A stretch of DNA of 64,000 bases from Corallococcus macrosporus (GTDB lineage: Bacteria > Myxococcota > Myxococcia > Myxococcales > Myxococcaceae), in NCBI RefSeq assembly GCF_017302985.1, contig NZ_JAFIMU010000009.1, forward strand, positions 186,001-250,000, in the 5' to 3' direction. Every line of letters begins with the position of its first letter. Position 1 is the first letter of the stretch. The position numbers and the translations under genes are program-made. Positions 56,289 through 64,000 of this stretch are shown here, piece by piece. A model generated the notes under the pieces. That model worked only from the letters and a program-made list of their open reading frames with translations. It was not told the DNA's origin and ran no database searches.

Positions 56289-57107
56289 TTAACCCGGCTT
56301 TCCAGAGGCGTCCATTCGCTGGCGGAGCAGATCCGGCCGGTCGGTCATGATGCCGCCGACTCCTTCCACCAGGAGCCGGTCCATCTCCGCCGGATCATCC
56401 ACCGTCCACACGTTGATCCACTTGCCGCGCTCGGCCGCGGCCTGGAGCAGCGCGTCGTCCACCAGCCGGACCTCGCCGAAGTACAGCGGCATGTCGAGCA
56501 CGCGGTAGCGCGCGTCCTCCGGCGGCGGCTCGCCCGCCTTGAGCGCCAGGACGAACGCGGCCAGCGCGTCGCGCGGGTAGAAGTGGCACACGTCGGGCAG
56601 CTTCTCGTGGAGCCGCTCCGCGATGACGTCCTGCTCGCTGCCGATGCACACGCGACCCAGGGCCCCTTCCTCGGTCAGCAAGCGGGCGAGCACGGCTTCC
56701 GCGCCCGGCACGTCCGGCTTGAGCTCCACGTTGAGGCGCAGGGCAGGGAAGGCGCGCAGCACCTCGCGCAGCGTGGGCAGGCGCACGCCCTGGCCCCGGA
56801 AGGGGAAGGTGCGGCCCTCGTCCGGCGTGAACTGGTGGCCCGCGTCCAGCTTGCGCAGCTCCGCGAGCGTGAGCGCCGCGAGCGGGCCGGTGCCGTCGGT
56901 GCAGCGCTCCAGCGTGTCGTCGTGCGCGACGATGACCTCGCCGTCGCGCGACAGGTGCACGTCCAGTTCCAGCATGTCCGTGCGGTGCGTATGGACCGCG
57001 CGCTGGAACGCCTCCAGCGTGTTCTCCGGCGCGAGCAGCGCGCCGCCGCGATGCGCGATGTGGAGCGTGGGCCTCAGCCCATTAAGAAACATGTCGCGCG
57101 GCAGCAT
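56289..57107 (-). CDS. Glycerophosphodiester phosphodiesterase
   Basis: The protein has about 272 residues (or 267 from the ATG at 57092). The GDPD barrel is plain: LHIAHRGGALLAPENTLEAF (catalytic His and Glu), MLELDVHLSRDGEVIVAHDDTLER (metal ligands and second His), LNVELKPD and WINVWTVDDPAEMDRLLVEGVGGIMTDRPD. It hydrolyses glycerophosphodiesters to glycerol-3-phosphate and an alcohol. No signal peptide. First gene of a three-gene operon. Confidence 0.9.
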   Translation of the reverse strand: MLPRDMFLNGLRPTLHIAHRGGALLAPENTLEAFQRAVHTHRTDMLELDVHLSRDGEVIVAHDDTLERCTDGTGPLAALTLAELRKLDAGHQFTPDEGRTFPFRGQGVRLPTLREVLRAFPALRLNVELKPDVPGAEAVLARLLTEEGALGRVCIGSEQDVIAERLHEKLPDVCHFYPRDALAAFVLALKAGEPPPEDARYRVLDMPLYFGEVRLVDDALLQAAAERGKWINVWTVDDPAEMDRLLVEGVGGIMTDRPDLLRQRMDASGKPG

Positions 57108-57266
57108 GATCCACCTATTCCTGAATTGACGACGATGTCACGGACAGGGGCCCGGTCCGTTCCTTGCCGGTCCCACCAACCCACCGGTATAAGGGCCCGA
57201 ATCCTCAGCCCGACCGGCGTCGGACTTCAACCACCACGGCGCCCCTCACCCCCCGGAGAGATAGAC

Positions 57267-58319
57267 ATGGAACTGCGCACGAAGCTGGGCGCCGCTGCCC
57301 TCCTGGCCGCCGCGGCGATGGCCACCGCGGCCGGCTGTGGCGGTCGTGACGATGACAACCCCACCCCCACTCCCGACGCCGGCTGCACGGGCGTGTGCAG
57401 CACCGACGCGGGCAGCGATGCCGGCGTGGACGCGGGCACGAACACCGACGCGGGCACGGACGCGGGCACGGCGAACCAGATCGCCGCGACGCGCAAGGTG
57501 CCGTTCAACACCAAGGTGACGCTGCGCGACGTGGTGGTCACCGACGTGGACTACGAGAAGCTGGGCAATGACGGGGCGCAGTGGCGCTCGTTCTTCTGGG
57601 TGACGGATCCGGCCTTCCCGAAGGAAGGCCTCTACATCACCAAGTTCTACGACGACACGCCGGACACCTACCGCCCCCAGCCGGGCAACAAGATCGACAT
57701 CGAGGGCTACTTCGGCACCGAGCCGAACTACCAGCCGTTCAGCGGCCGTCGCCACCACCTGGCGAACGACTTCCGCAACGCGAAGAAGCTCATCATCACC
57801 GTGAAGTCCGACGCGGGCGTGGATGCCCGTCCGGCGGCCAACGAGGTGACGACGGAGTCCCTGACGGCGTCGCTGGCTGCGGGTCAGGCCACCGCGCCCT
57901 TCCTGGGCACGCGCGTGCACCTGGCGGGTCCGCTCACGCTGACCAACCCGCAGCCTGGCCAGCTCCAGCGCCTGGACAAGGCGGACGCGGGCACCCTCTA
58001 CTACGGCTTCGAGGTCACCGGCGGCATCCTCGTCTACCACGACAAGACCCGTGACCGGTCCGGCGACGCCGGCGTCCGCTGCGACTACCAGAAGGCGGCC
58101 CTGGATGGCGGCGCGGTGACGTTCCCCAACGGCATCAGCGGCGTCTGGGACACCTACACCTTCGCGGCGTGCGAGGACGGCGGCACGGACATCACCGGCT
58201 GCGGTCGCAACGACAATGACAGCGGCGTGCCGGGCACCGACCAGCGCTACACCTACACCATCATCCCGCAGGGCTGCGAAGACCTGCCGGGCCAGGTGAA
58301 CGGCGCGGCCTTCCCGTAA
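57267..58319 (+). CDS. Lipoprotein with Asp-Ala-Gly-rich linker
   Basis: The 350-residue product starts MELRTKLGAAALLAAAAMATAAGC, a lipoprotein signal (TAAGC), following CGGAGAG. A linker rich in DAG repeats (about 37-68) is typical of myxobacterial surface lipoproteins. The mature domain has VPFNTKVTLRDVVVTDVD, SFFWVTDPAFPKEGLYITKF and NKIDIEGYFG, resembling an OB-fold seen in other surface and nuclease-linked lipoproteins. Function unknown. A strong terminator follows. Confidence 0.75.
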   Translation: MELRTKLGAAALLAAAAMATAAGCGGRDDDNPTPTPDAGCTGVCSTDAGSDAGVDAGTNTDAGTDAGTANQIAATRKVPFNTKVTLRDVVVTDVDYEKLGNDGAQWRSFFWVTDPAFPKEGLYITKFYDDTPDTYRPQPGNKIDIEGYFGTEPNYQPFSGRRHHLANDFRNAKKLIITVKSDAGVDARPAANEVTTESLTASLAAGQATAPFLGTRVHLAGPLTLTNPQPGQLQRLDKADAGTLYYGFEVTGGILVYHDKTRDRSGDAGVRCDYQKAALDGGAVTFPNGISGVWDTYTFAACEDGGTDITGCGRNDNDSGVPGTDQRYTYTIIPQGCEDLPGQVNGAAFP

Positions 58320-58348
58320 GGCCGCCTGCCGTCTGACGCTTTCACCTT

Positions 58349-58381
58349 CCGCCTCCCAGGCCTCGCGGGCCTGGGGGGCGG
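58349..58381 (+). terminator. Rho-independent terminator
   Basis: A 14-bp stem (CCGCCTCCCAGGCC with its complement, one T-G wobble) and a loop of about five bases, followed by TCGTGTTT, lie 30 bases after the lipoprotein stop. Confidence 0.75.
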
Positions 58382-58531
58382 TCGTGTTTCAGGAGCCCGA
58401 AAGTTCGCGTGGCCCGCCTTTGCCTGCCTAGAGTCCGCGCCGGGCGGGTCCGACGGCTCCCCCCGGGGCGGGATTGGCGGTAGGCTCCGGACACGGTTCA
58501 AAGTTCCACCCGCGGCCCACCTTTCACGTCC

Positions 58532-61363
58532 TTGAGCTCGCCCCAGACGGCCACCCCGTTCGGCAGATACCTGCTCATCAAGCGCCTCGCGCTGGGCGGG
58601 ATGGCGGAGCTGTTCCTGGCGCACAAGCCGCCGGACCCCACGCTGGTGGTCATCAAGCGGATCCTCCCGTACCTCTCCGAGGAGCCGGAGTTCGTCCAGA
58701 TGTTCCTGGACGAGGCGCGCATCGCCGCCCAGCTCCACCACCCCAACATCGTGCAGGTGCACGAGCTGGGGAAGGAGGGGGACAACATCTTCATCTGCAT
58801 GGAGTACGTGGAGGGCGTGGACCTGCGCCGCGTGCTCCTGGAGGAGCACAAGTTCGGCGCCTCCATGCCGTACGGCGTCGCGGCGAAGATCTGCGCGGCC
58901 ATCGCGGCGGGCCTGGACCATGCGCACTTCAGCCGGGGCGTGGACGGGCGCCCGCTGGAGCTGATCCACCGGGACGTCTCTCCGCAGAACGTGATGATCT
59001 CCTACGACGGGCGCGTGAAGCTCGTCGACTTCGGCATCGCCAAGGCCGGCGCGTTCATGGAGCGCAGCAAGCCGGGCGTCATCAAGGGGAAGTTCCTCTA
59101 CCTGTCGCCCGAGCAGATCATGCAGGAGCGGCTGGACCACCGGGCGGACATCTACGCGCTCGGGGTGATGCTGTATGAAATCACCACCGGCAAGCAGCCC
59201 TTCCACCGCGCCACCACGGAGGGCATCCTCTTCGCCATCCGCTACGAGGAGCCGACGGCGCCGCACCTGGTGCGCCCGGACTACCCGGAGGCCCTGTCGC
59301 GCATCGTGATGCGGTGCCTGGTGAAGGACCGCACCCAGCGCTACCAGCGGGCCGCCGACGTGCGCCGCGACCTGGAGGCGTTCCTCGCGTCCGGCGTGCT
59401 CAAGCAGAGCCTGGACGTGACGGGGTACATCGCGCGGCTCCTGGGGGAGAAGGAGGAGCGCACCGTGCTCCACATCCCCCCGGCGAAGCGCGCGGGCCGC
59501 CACGATGCCACGCTGCCGCTGCCGTCCCTGCGCACGCCGCTGCCGCCCCCGGTGCCCGACCTGCCGGAGGACACCGCCGCGCGCACGCTGCCCCTGGCGG
59601 ACGCCGAGGACACCGCCGCGCGCACGCTGCCGCTCACCGAGGACACCGCGGCGCGCACGCTGCCGCTGGACGAGGACACGGGGGCGCGCACGTTGCCGCT
59701 GGGCGGCACGGCGTCACAGCCCAGGGGGCCCTCGGCGCTGACGCCGGTGGGGCTGGTGGCCCGGCCTCCCGCGCGCCGGCCCACGGCGGAGGCCGCCGCG
59801 CTGCGCGCCTGGGACGCGGAGGAGGGTGAGCCCGAGACGCAGATGGCGCTGCCGCGCGACCTGCCCACGGGCCACCGGGACAACGACGACGAGGACGGCG
59901 AGTCCACCGCCGTCGGCACGATGCCCGGAGCCCCCGCGCCGCGCCGCCACCTGGAGCCCGTGTTCGAGGCGGAAGCCTGGGACGACGACGCGCAGGAGGA
60001 GGACGAGGACGCCGACTCCACCGTCCCGCTGCGTGCGCGCCGTCCCCGCGCCGTCGCGCCCGCGCCCGCGCGCCGGGGCGGCCCGCCGGAGCCCACCGCG
60101 CGCTCTGGGCCGTCGGGAGAGCGGGGCGCCTCGGACCGTGCGCGGCGCCCCTCGTCCGGCGTGGCCGTGCCGCGTGCGCCCGGGGCGTCGGAGGATCCGT
60201 TCGCGCCCACCCCGCGCCGCACGCCGTCCCATCTGGCGGATGATCGCGCCTCGACGCCGCCTCCGGCCCCGCGCCGTGCGGGCATGGCGTCCTCGGACGA
60301 TGGCCGCTCGGAGCCCCTGTCGTCCGGCCCCCGGCGCATGGGCGACGATGGCCGCTCCGAGCCGCTGTCGTCCGGACCCCGGCGCATGGGCGACGATGGC
60401 CGCTCCGAGCCGCTGTCGTCCGGTCCCCGGCGCATGGGCGACGAAGGGCGTCTGTCGCAGCCGCCAGGCCCGCGCCGTGGGGCCTCGCCGTCCAGCGACG
60501 CGAACCGCTCCACGCCGCCCGGCGGCTCCGGGGCTCGCAACGCGCGCCCGCCGCTGAAGCCGTCACCCGAGGACGACGAGCGCTTCCACACCGACCCGGG
60601 CCCCTCCGCGGTGAGCCTCACGGATCCGACGCCGGTGACGACCGGTGACCCGGACGACGACGAGTCCACCATCGGGTTCCAGGCGCCGCGCCGGCCGCCC
60701 CGGCGCGCCGTGCGTGCCCCCGTCGAAGTGGACGAGCCCTACGACGACGAGGGGCCCGACACGCTCGACGCCTCGGGTGCGCGGAAGCGCTCGCGCATGG
60801 GCGTGCTGCTGGTGGTGGGCGTAGTGCTCGTCGCCGTGCTGGGCCTGGGGCTCGCGTGGATGATGGGCCTGTTTGGTCCGGAGGCGCAGGCGCCTCCCGC
60901 GCCCATGAAGGGGCCTCCCGTGGGCGGCCCGCCGCGGCCGGGTCCCCAGGGTGCGGCCCCCGCGAAGGACCCCTCGCCCGGAGTTCCGGACGAGGCCTTG
61001 GCGCCGAAGCCCGCCGACCCCGTCCTCGCGGACACGGCCACGACGCCGGACGCGGGAGTCGCGGTGGCCGCGGTGGGCTCCGAAGTGGCGGCCCCGCCGG
61101 CCGTGGAGACGGCGGCCCCCGTCGAGCCGCCACCCCCCGCCACCGTGGAGGTCCGCTTCGACGCTCCGGTGCGCACCGTGCTTGGCCGGCCGGGGGGCGG
61201 GAAGCTGCCCATCAACCAGGTGGTCGCCCTGGCTCCCGGCCCGCTTCGGGTTCAGTACACCTGCCCGGGAAAGCGTGCACCTCGGGGTATTGAGACCTAC
61301 AACGTCCGACCTGTAACCGGGGAACTCCAGACGCTCCGGGTCCCATGCCGCAGGCGGCGCTAA
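58532..61363 (+). CDS. Membrane Ser/Thr protein kinase with repeat-rich linker
   Basis: The 943-residue protein is read from a TTG at 58532 (SSPQTATPFGRYLL); no ATG or clear ribosome site fits better. The kinase domain (about 11-285) has LALGGMAELFLA, VVIKRILPYL, HRDVSPQN and DFGIAKAG. The linker (about 330-750) holds four EDTAARTLPL copies (59567-59701) and three exact-phase 16-residue DDGRSEPLSSGPRRMG copies (60296-60439). One membrane helix (MGVLLVVGVVLVAVLGLGLAW) leads to a Pro-rich and a short beta domain outside. The Thr- and Ser-bearing repeats could be phosphorylation sites. Confidence 0.85.
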   Translation: MSSPQTATPFGRYLLIKRLALGGMAELFLAHKPPDPTLVVIKRILPYLSEEPEFVQMFLDEARIAAQLHHPNIVQVHELGKEGDNIFICMEYVEGVDLRRVLLEEHKFGASMPYGVAAKICAAIAAGLDHAHFSRGVDGRPLELIHRDVSPQNVMISYDGRVKLVDFGIAKAGAFMERSKPGVIKGKFLYLSPEQIMQERLDHRADIYALGVMLYEITTGKQPFHRATTEGILFAIRYEEPTAPHLVRPDYPEALSRIVMRCLVKDRTQRYQRAADVRRDLEAFLASGVLKQSLDVTGYIARLLGEKEERTVLHIPPAKRAGRHDATLPLPSLRTPLPPPVPDLPEDTAARTLPLADAEDTAARTLPLTEDTAARTLPLDEDTGARTLPLGGTASQPRGPSALTPVGLVARPPARRPTAEAAALRAWDAEEGEPETQMALPRDLPTGHRDNDDEDGESTAVGTMPGAPAPRRHLEPVFEAEAWDDDAQEEDEDADSTVPLRARRPRAVAPAPARRGGPPEPTARSGPSGERGASDRARRPSSGVAVPRAPGASEDPFAPTPRRTPSHLADDRASTPPPAPRRAGMASSDDGRSEPLSSGPRRMGDDGRSEPLSSGPRRMGDDGRSEPLSSGPRRMGDEGRLSQPPGPRRGASPSSDANRSTPPGGSGARNARPPLKPSPEDDERFHTDPGPSAVSLTDPTPVTTGDPDDDESTIGFQAPRRPPRRAVRAPVEVDEPYDDEGPDTLDASGARKRSRMGVLLVVGVVLVAVLGLGLAWMMGLFGPEAQAPPAPMKGPPVGGPPRPGPQGAAPAKDPSPGVPDEALAPKPADPVLADTATTPDAGVAVAAVGSEVAAPPAVETAAPVEPPPPATVEVRFDAPVRTVLGRPGGGKLPINQVVALAPGPLRVQYTCPGKRAPRGIETYNVRPVTGELQTLRVPCRRRR
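59567..59701 (+). repeat. Four coding repeats of EDTAARTLPL
   Basis: Four near-identical 10-residue units are separated by 3, 1 and 1 residues inside the kinase linker; the last reads EDTGARTLPL. The acidic-then-Thr spacing suits phospho-Thr docking, by inference. Confidence 0.85.
60296..60439 (+). repeat. Three tandem 48-bp coding repeats
   Basis: Three direct copies of a 48-base unit encode DDGRSEPLSSGPRRMG, differing at only a few third positions. Near-identity at the DNA level indicates recent slippage or duplication. Confidence 0.9.
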
Positions 61364-61488
61364 TTGGCACGGCGACTTACGCGTATGCGGCATCCGCACC
61401 CCCCGGAGGACACGTAGGACCGGGTAAGCTTGAGTGCCCTTAAGTCGTTGGAATTCCTTGGCTTTCCACCAAGCGGGCGCGTTTACAC

Positions 61489-62328
61489 ATGTCAGAGGGG
61501 TCCGTAGACTCCGGCCCCTCTATGGCTCGCGCGAAGAAGCGGAAGAACATCACACGACAGAGGACCTACCCCGCGGGGAGGGTGGCCCGGCAGCTCCCGG
61601 TCGCCCCGGAGCCCAACCGACTGGTGAAGGTGTGGCGGCGCGTGTTGGAGCGCCGGCTGCGCACGAGGCTGCGGGGGAAGGTGGCGGTGGAGATCCATGA
61701 CAACACCCACACGATGCTGACGTTCCAGCGTCAGCGGGCGCTGTGGCGGCTGCGGCTGCACCACATGTTCCTGGCGGCGCCGGACGACGTGCTGCAGGCG
61801 CTCGCCAGCTTCGTGCGCAAGGGGGACGCGGACGCCAGCGCGCTCCTGGACCGCTACATCGAGCGCAACCGCATCTTCATCCGCCGGCTGTCCCCGGCGC
61901 AGATGCGCAAGCGGCTGCGGCTGTCGCCGGTGGGGCGCTACCACGACCTGGGGCGCATCTATGAGCGGCTCAACGAGCGCTACTTCCAGAGCCGCATCGA
62001 CGCGGCCATCACCTACGGGCCGGCGCCCCGGGTGAAGGGTCCGCGCAAGAGCATCAAGATGGGCTCGTACTCGGCGGACTCGAAGGTCATCCGCATCCAC
62101 CCGGCGTTGGACCAGCCGCTGGTGCCCCGGTACTTCGTGGAGTGGATCGTCTTCCACGAGATGCTGCACCACGTCTACCGCGCCCGCCGGGGCGAGGACG
62201 GCCGGCGCTGCATCCACCCGCCGGAGCTGATGGAGCACGAGAAGCGCTTCCACGACTACCAGCGGGCGCTCGCCTGGGAGCGGGAGAACCTGGACCTGCT
62301 CCTGTGCGCGCGCACGGAGCAGGCCTGA
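61489..62328 (+). CDS. SprT-like zinc metalloprotease
   Basis: The product has 279 residues, or 268 from the ATG at 61522 (MARAKKRKNITRQ), which seems as likely. The zinc motif lies in FVEWIVFHEMLHHVYRAR, with conserved ligand-region sequence in HEKRFHDYQRAL. The preceding SIKMGSYSADSKVIRIHPAL matches SprT-like proteins. The N-terminus is very basic, suggesting nucleic-acid contact. A hairpin (AGAGGGG, 61494-61500, with CCCCTCT, 61515-61521) abuts the inner ATG. Probably a cytoplasmic DNA-associated or ribosome-associated peptidase; the role is inferred. Confidence 0.75.
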   Translation: MSEGSVDSGPSMARAKKRKNITRQRTYPAGRVARQLPVAPEPNRLVKVWRRVLERRLRTRLRGKVAVEIHDNTHTMLTFQRQRALWRLRLHHMFLAAPDDVLQALASFVRKGDADASALLDRYIERNRIFIRRLSPAQMRKRLRLSPVGRYHDLGRIYERLNERYFQSRIDAAITYGPAPRVKGPRKSIKMGSYSADSKVIRIHPALDQPLVPRYFVEWIVFHEMLHHVYRARRGEDGRRCIHPPELMEHEKRFHDYQRALAWERENLDLLLCARTEQA

Positions 62329-62349
62329 GGGAAAACGGTCCCGGTGGCC

Positions 62350-63537
62350 TCAGGGCAGGATGAGGCCGCCGGGGCTGCGCCGCTCGTGTGAGGGCGCGGC
62401 CGGGGGCTCTCCGGGCGCCGTGGGGGCCTGCGCCGCCTGGGCCTGCGCGCCCGCCGCGGCCAGGACCACCACCTTGGCGAAGAGGGTCTCCGCGAAGCGG
62501 GAGAAGGGCTCGTCGAGCCCATGGAAGAGGCGCCGCGCCTCGCCCCTCGCGATGTCCGCCTGGAGCGCCCGCTGGGTCGCTTCGAAGAAGGCCGCCATGC
62601 GCCACAGGCGGCGCGCGTAGCGCTGGCGCACCTCCGGGGTGAAGAAGGCCCGCGCCGCGTCCAGCACCCGCTGCCGGACCTGCTCCTGCCGCTGGGCGCC
62701 ACTCAACGCCAGGGGGCTCGCCGCCAGCGCCTGCACCTGCTCCATCAACGCCCGCACCTGCTCATCGGGCGGCATCCACTCCGCGATCTCCGGCGTCGCA
62801 TGGAGCTGGTCGCCCTCCAGCACGCGGCGCACGTCGTCGGGCTCGGGGGAGGGGAGGGGCTCCGGCTCGTGGACGGGCTGCACGCCGTGGTGGCGCAGCG
62901 CGGCCTCCAGGTCCGGCGGGAAGGGCGTGCGGGTGCGCAGGTTCAGGGCCGCGGCCTCGGCGAGCAGCCGGGCTCCCTCCTCGCGGGAGATCTCCATGCC
63001 CAGGCCATTCTGCAGGCCGTGCTTCAGGATGCGGCGGAGGTCTCCCCGGCTCTGCTCGGTGCGGGTGAGCTCCAGCACGCCCTGCTCGTCCGACGCGATG
63101 ACCTGGAGCAGCTCCACGCCGCCGCGCACCACGCGCGTGAGCAGCAGGCCATACTGCCCCGTCGAGGACACCAGCGTCACCAGCGTGGGCAGCGTCTCCA
63201 CGGCCACGGGGGCGGGCGCCGCCTTGGGGGCCTCCGGCGGGGTGACGCCGCGCGAGCGCAGCCGGTACAGCGCCTTCTTCGCGGCCTTGGCCAGCGGCTT
63301 CACCGAGGAGGCGGACAGGGCCTCCGGCAGCGCCACCTGGCCCGCCAGCACGGCGGCCTCCAGCACCGCGCCCGCCAGGGCCTCCGGCAGCGCCTCCACG
63401 TCGGCCTGCGACGCGGCGCCCACGTCGTCCACCAGCCTCCGGGCCCGCGCGACGTCCGCCTCCGGGAAGGCGGGCAGGGGCGTGCCGGCGCGCAGCGCAT
63501 CCAGCAGGGGACGGGGCTCGGTGGAGGCAGGGCTCAT
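62350..63537 (-). CDS. Hypothetical helical protein
   Basis: The 395-residue product starts MSPASTEPRPLLDALRAGTP. It is Ala/Leu/Arg-rich and mainly helical. A middle segment (TLVTLVSSTGQYGLLLTRV, VELLQVIASDEQGVLELTRTEQSR) looks like a small beta domain, and a C-terminal helical part (VRALMEQVQALAASPLALSG to RLWRMAAFFEATQRALQADIA) follows. No known motif and no signal peptide. It is 23 bases downstream of the truncated membrane-protein gene, so they may be co-transcribed. I do not recognise its function. Confidence 0.65.
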   Translation of the reverse strand: MSPASTEPRPLLDALRAGTPLPAFPEADVARARRLVDDVGAASQADVEALPEALAGAVLEAAVLAGQVALPEALSASSVKPLAKAAKKALYRLRSRGVTPPEAPKAAPAPVAVETLPTLVTLVSSTGQYGLLLTRVVRGGVELLQVIASDEQGVLELTRTEQSRGDLRRILKHGLQNGLGMEISREEGARLLAEAAALNLRTRTPFPPDLEAALRHHGVQPVHEPEPLPSPEPDDVRRVLEGDQLHATPEIAEWMPPDEQVRALMEQVQALAASPLALSGAQRQEQVRQRVLDAARAFFTPEVRQRYARRLWRMAAFFEATQRALQADIARGEARRLFHGLDEPFSRFAETLFAKVVVLAAAGAQAQAAQAPTAPGEPPAAPSHERRSPGGLILP

Positions 63538-63560
63538 GCGACGCGGTTCTACTTCACGCC

Positions 63561-64000
63561 CTACCGCCGCCGCACCAGCCAGCTCCCTCCGGCCTGTCCC
63601 ACGATGACCAGTTCCGACTGCAACCGTCCGCCAAAGACGCGGGAGGGATGCACCCCGCGCACCAGGAAGTGGTCGTACCAGGTGCCCTGCGTCTCGTAGT
63701 CCATCTCCTGGGGCCGCCACTCGGAAGGGAAGGTGGGCGGCACCTCCCCCCGGTAGCGCAGCGGCGAGTGCGGCGTCGTGGCGAAGGTGAAGTTGGGCAC
63801 CCCGCCGCGCTCGCGCGCCACCACCGCCGCGGCGTGGATGAAGACGGGGAAGCGCACCACGCTGGAGCGCGGGTCGAACACCAGCCCCATCACCCGGGGC
63901 CGGTTCGCCGCGACGTCGGACAGCGCCTCCAGCTCGCGGGCCTCCACGGAGAAGCGCTGGAAGCCGCGCCCCATCACGAAGGCCAGCAGCAACGCGCTCG
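63561..64000 (-). CDS. C-terminal end of a hypothetical protein (5' truncated by window edge)
   Basis: The frame is open to the end of the window, so the true start lies beyond it. The first visible residues (LLLAFVMGRGF) may be the end of a membrane helix. The rest is a soluble domain: VMGLVFDPRSSVVRFPVFIHAAAVVARERGG, then QGTWYDHFLVRGVHPSRVFGG. Similar tails occur in large multi-helix myxobacterial membrane proteins, from memory and not verified. No function can be assigned. Confidence 0.6.
   Translation of the reverse strand, partial: SALLLAFVMGRGFQRFSVEARELEALSDVAANRPRVMGLVFDPRSSVVRFPVFIHAAAVVARERGGVPNFTFATTPHSPLRYRGEVPPTFPSEWRPQEMDYETQGTWYDHFLVRGVHPSRVFGGRLQSELVIVGQAGGSWLVRRR

Noticed and set aside
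60296-60439. Possible CRISPR or intergenic repeat array
   Set aside because: The three 48-base units are contiguous, in phase, without spacers, and translate to a low-complexity kinase linker.

Overview
The window looks like chromosomal DNA of a myxobacterium (Myxococcota, probably Myxococcaceae such as Corallococcus or Myxococcus). The evidence is very GC-rich coding sequence with long meaningless antisense frames, three large Ser/Thr protein kinases, many lipoproteins (one with Asp-Ala-Gly repeats), a secreted phosphatase with a MYXO-CTERM-like tail, and tightly coupled operons with ATGA stop/start overlaps. I see no rRNA or complete tRNA, no CRISPR array and no insertion sequence. No gene-free gap exceeds about 300 bases.

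Left edge (1-4.4 kb): the end of an ECF-like sigma factor, an LtrA-type membrane protein and a GH13 branching-enzyme-like protein.

Metabolic island (4.4-24.4 kb): this is the most distinctive part. A minus-strand operon encodes a GMC oxidoreductase, an AGE-like alpha/alpha barrel protein, a double DJ-1/PfpI protein and a ThDP-dependent decarboxylase-like enzyme. A central gene encodes a protein kinase fused to an AAA ATPase and a long helical tail. A second GMC oxidoreductase is co-transcribed with a SnoaL-like protein and a glyoxalase-fold protein. Around these lie ten genes carrying twelve NTF2/SnoaL-like domains, including two double-domain fusions co-transcribed with a Cys-nucleophile alpha/beta hydrolase and a tautomerase. 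The divergent intergenic regions in front of both GMC units share an almost identical 21-23 base motif, which suggests common control. The substrate is unknown.

Middle (24.4-38.5 kb): a DUF3060 protein; a VOC/MarR pair facing a TetR gene across twin palindromes; an amidohydrolase behind a double GTATAC site; the remnant of a LysR regulator; a DUF1624 acyltransferase-like membrane protein; a secreted GH16 hydrolase; a secreted S33 peptidase; a lipoprotein with a duplicated pilin-like domain; a lower-GC HEYGH metalloprotease lipoprotein; and RNase HII coupled to a DUF2325-like protein.

Right part (38.5-64 kb): mostly core-type genes, including an RsmB-type rRNA methyltransferase, an M61 peptidase, a purple acid phosphatase, an A-type Fe-S carrier, a thioesterase, a deoxynucleoside kinase, a glycerophosphodiesterase and a SprT-like protein, plus two more Ser/Thr kinases. 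The exception is a coupled five-gene operon (45.7-50.9 kb) of a porin, a VTC-domain polymerase, a thymidylate-kinase/helical-repeat fusion, a DUF4956 membrane protein and a lipoprotein. It looks like an envelope or polyphosphate-related system of unknown function.
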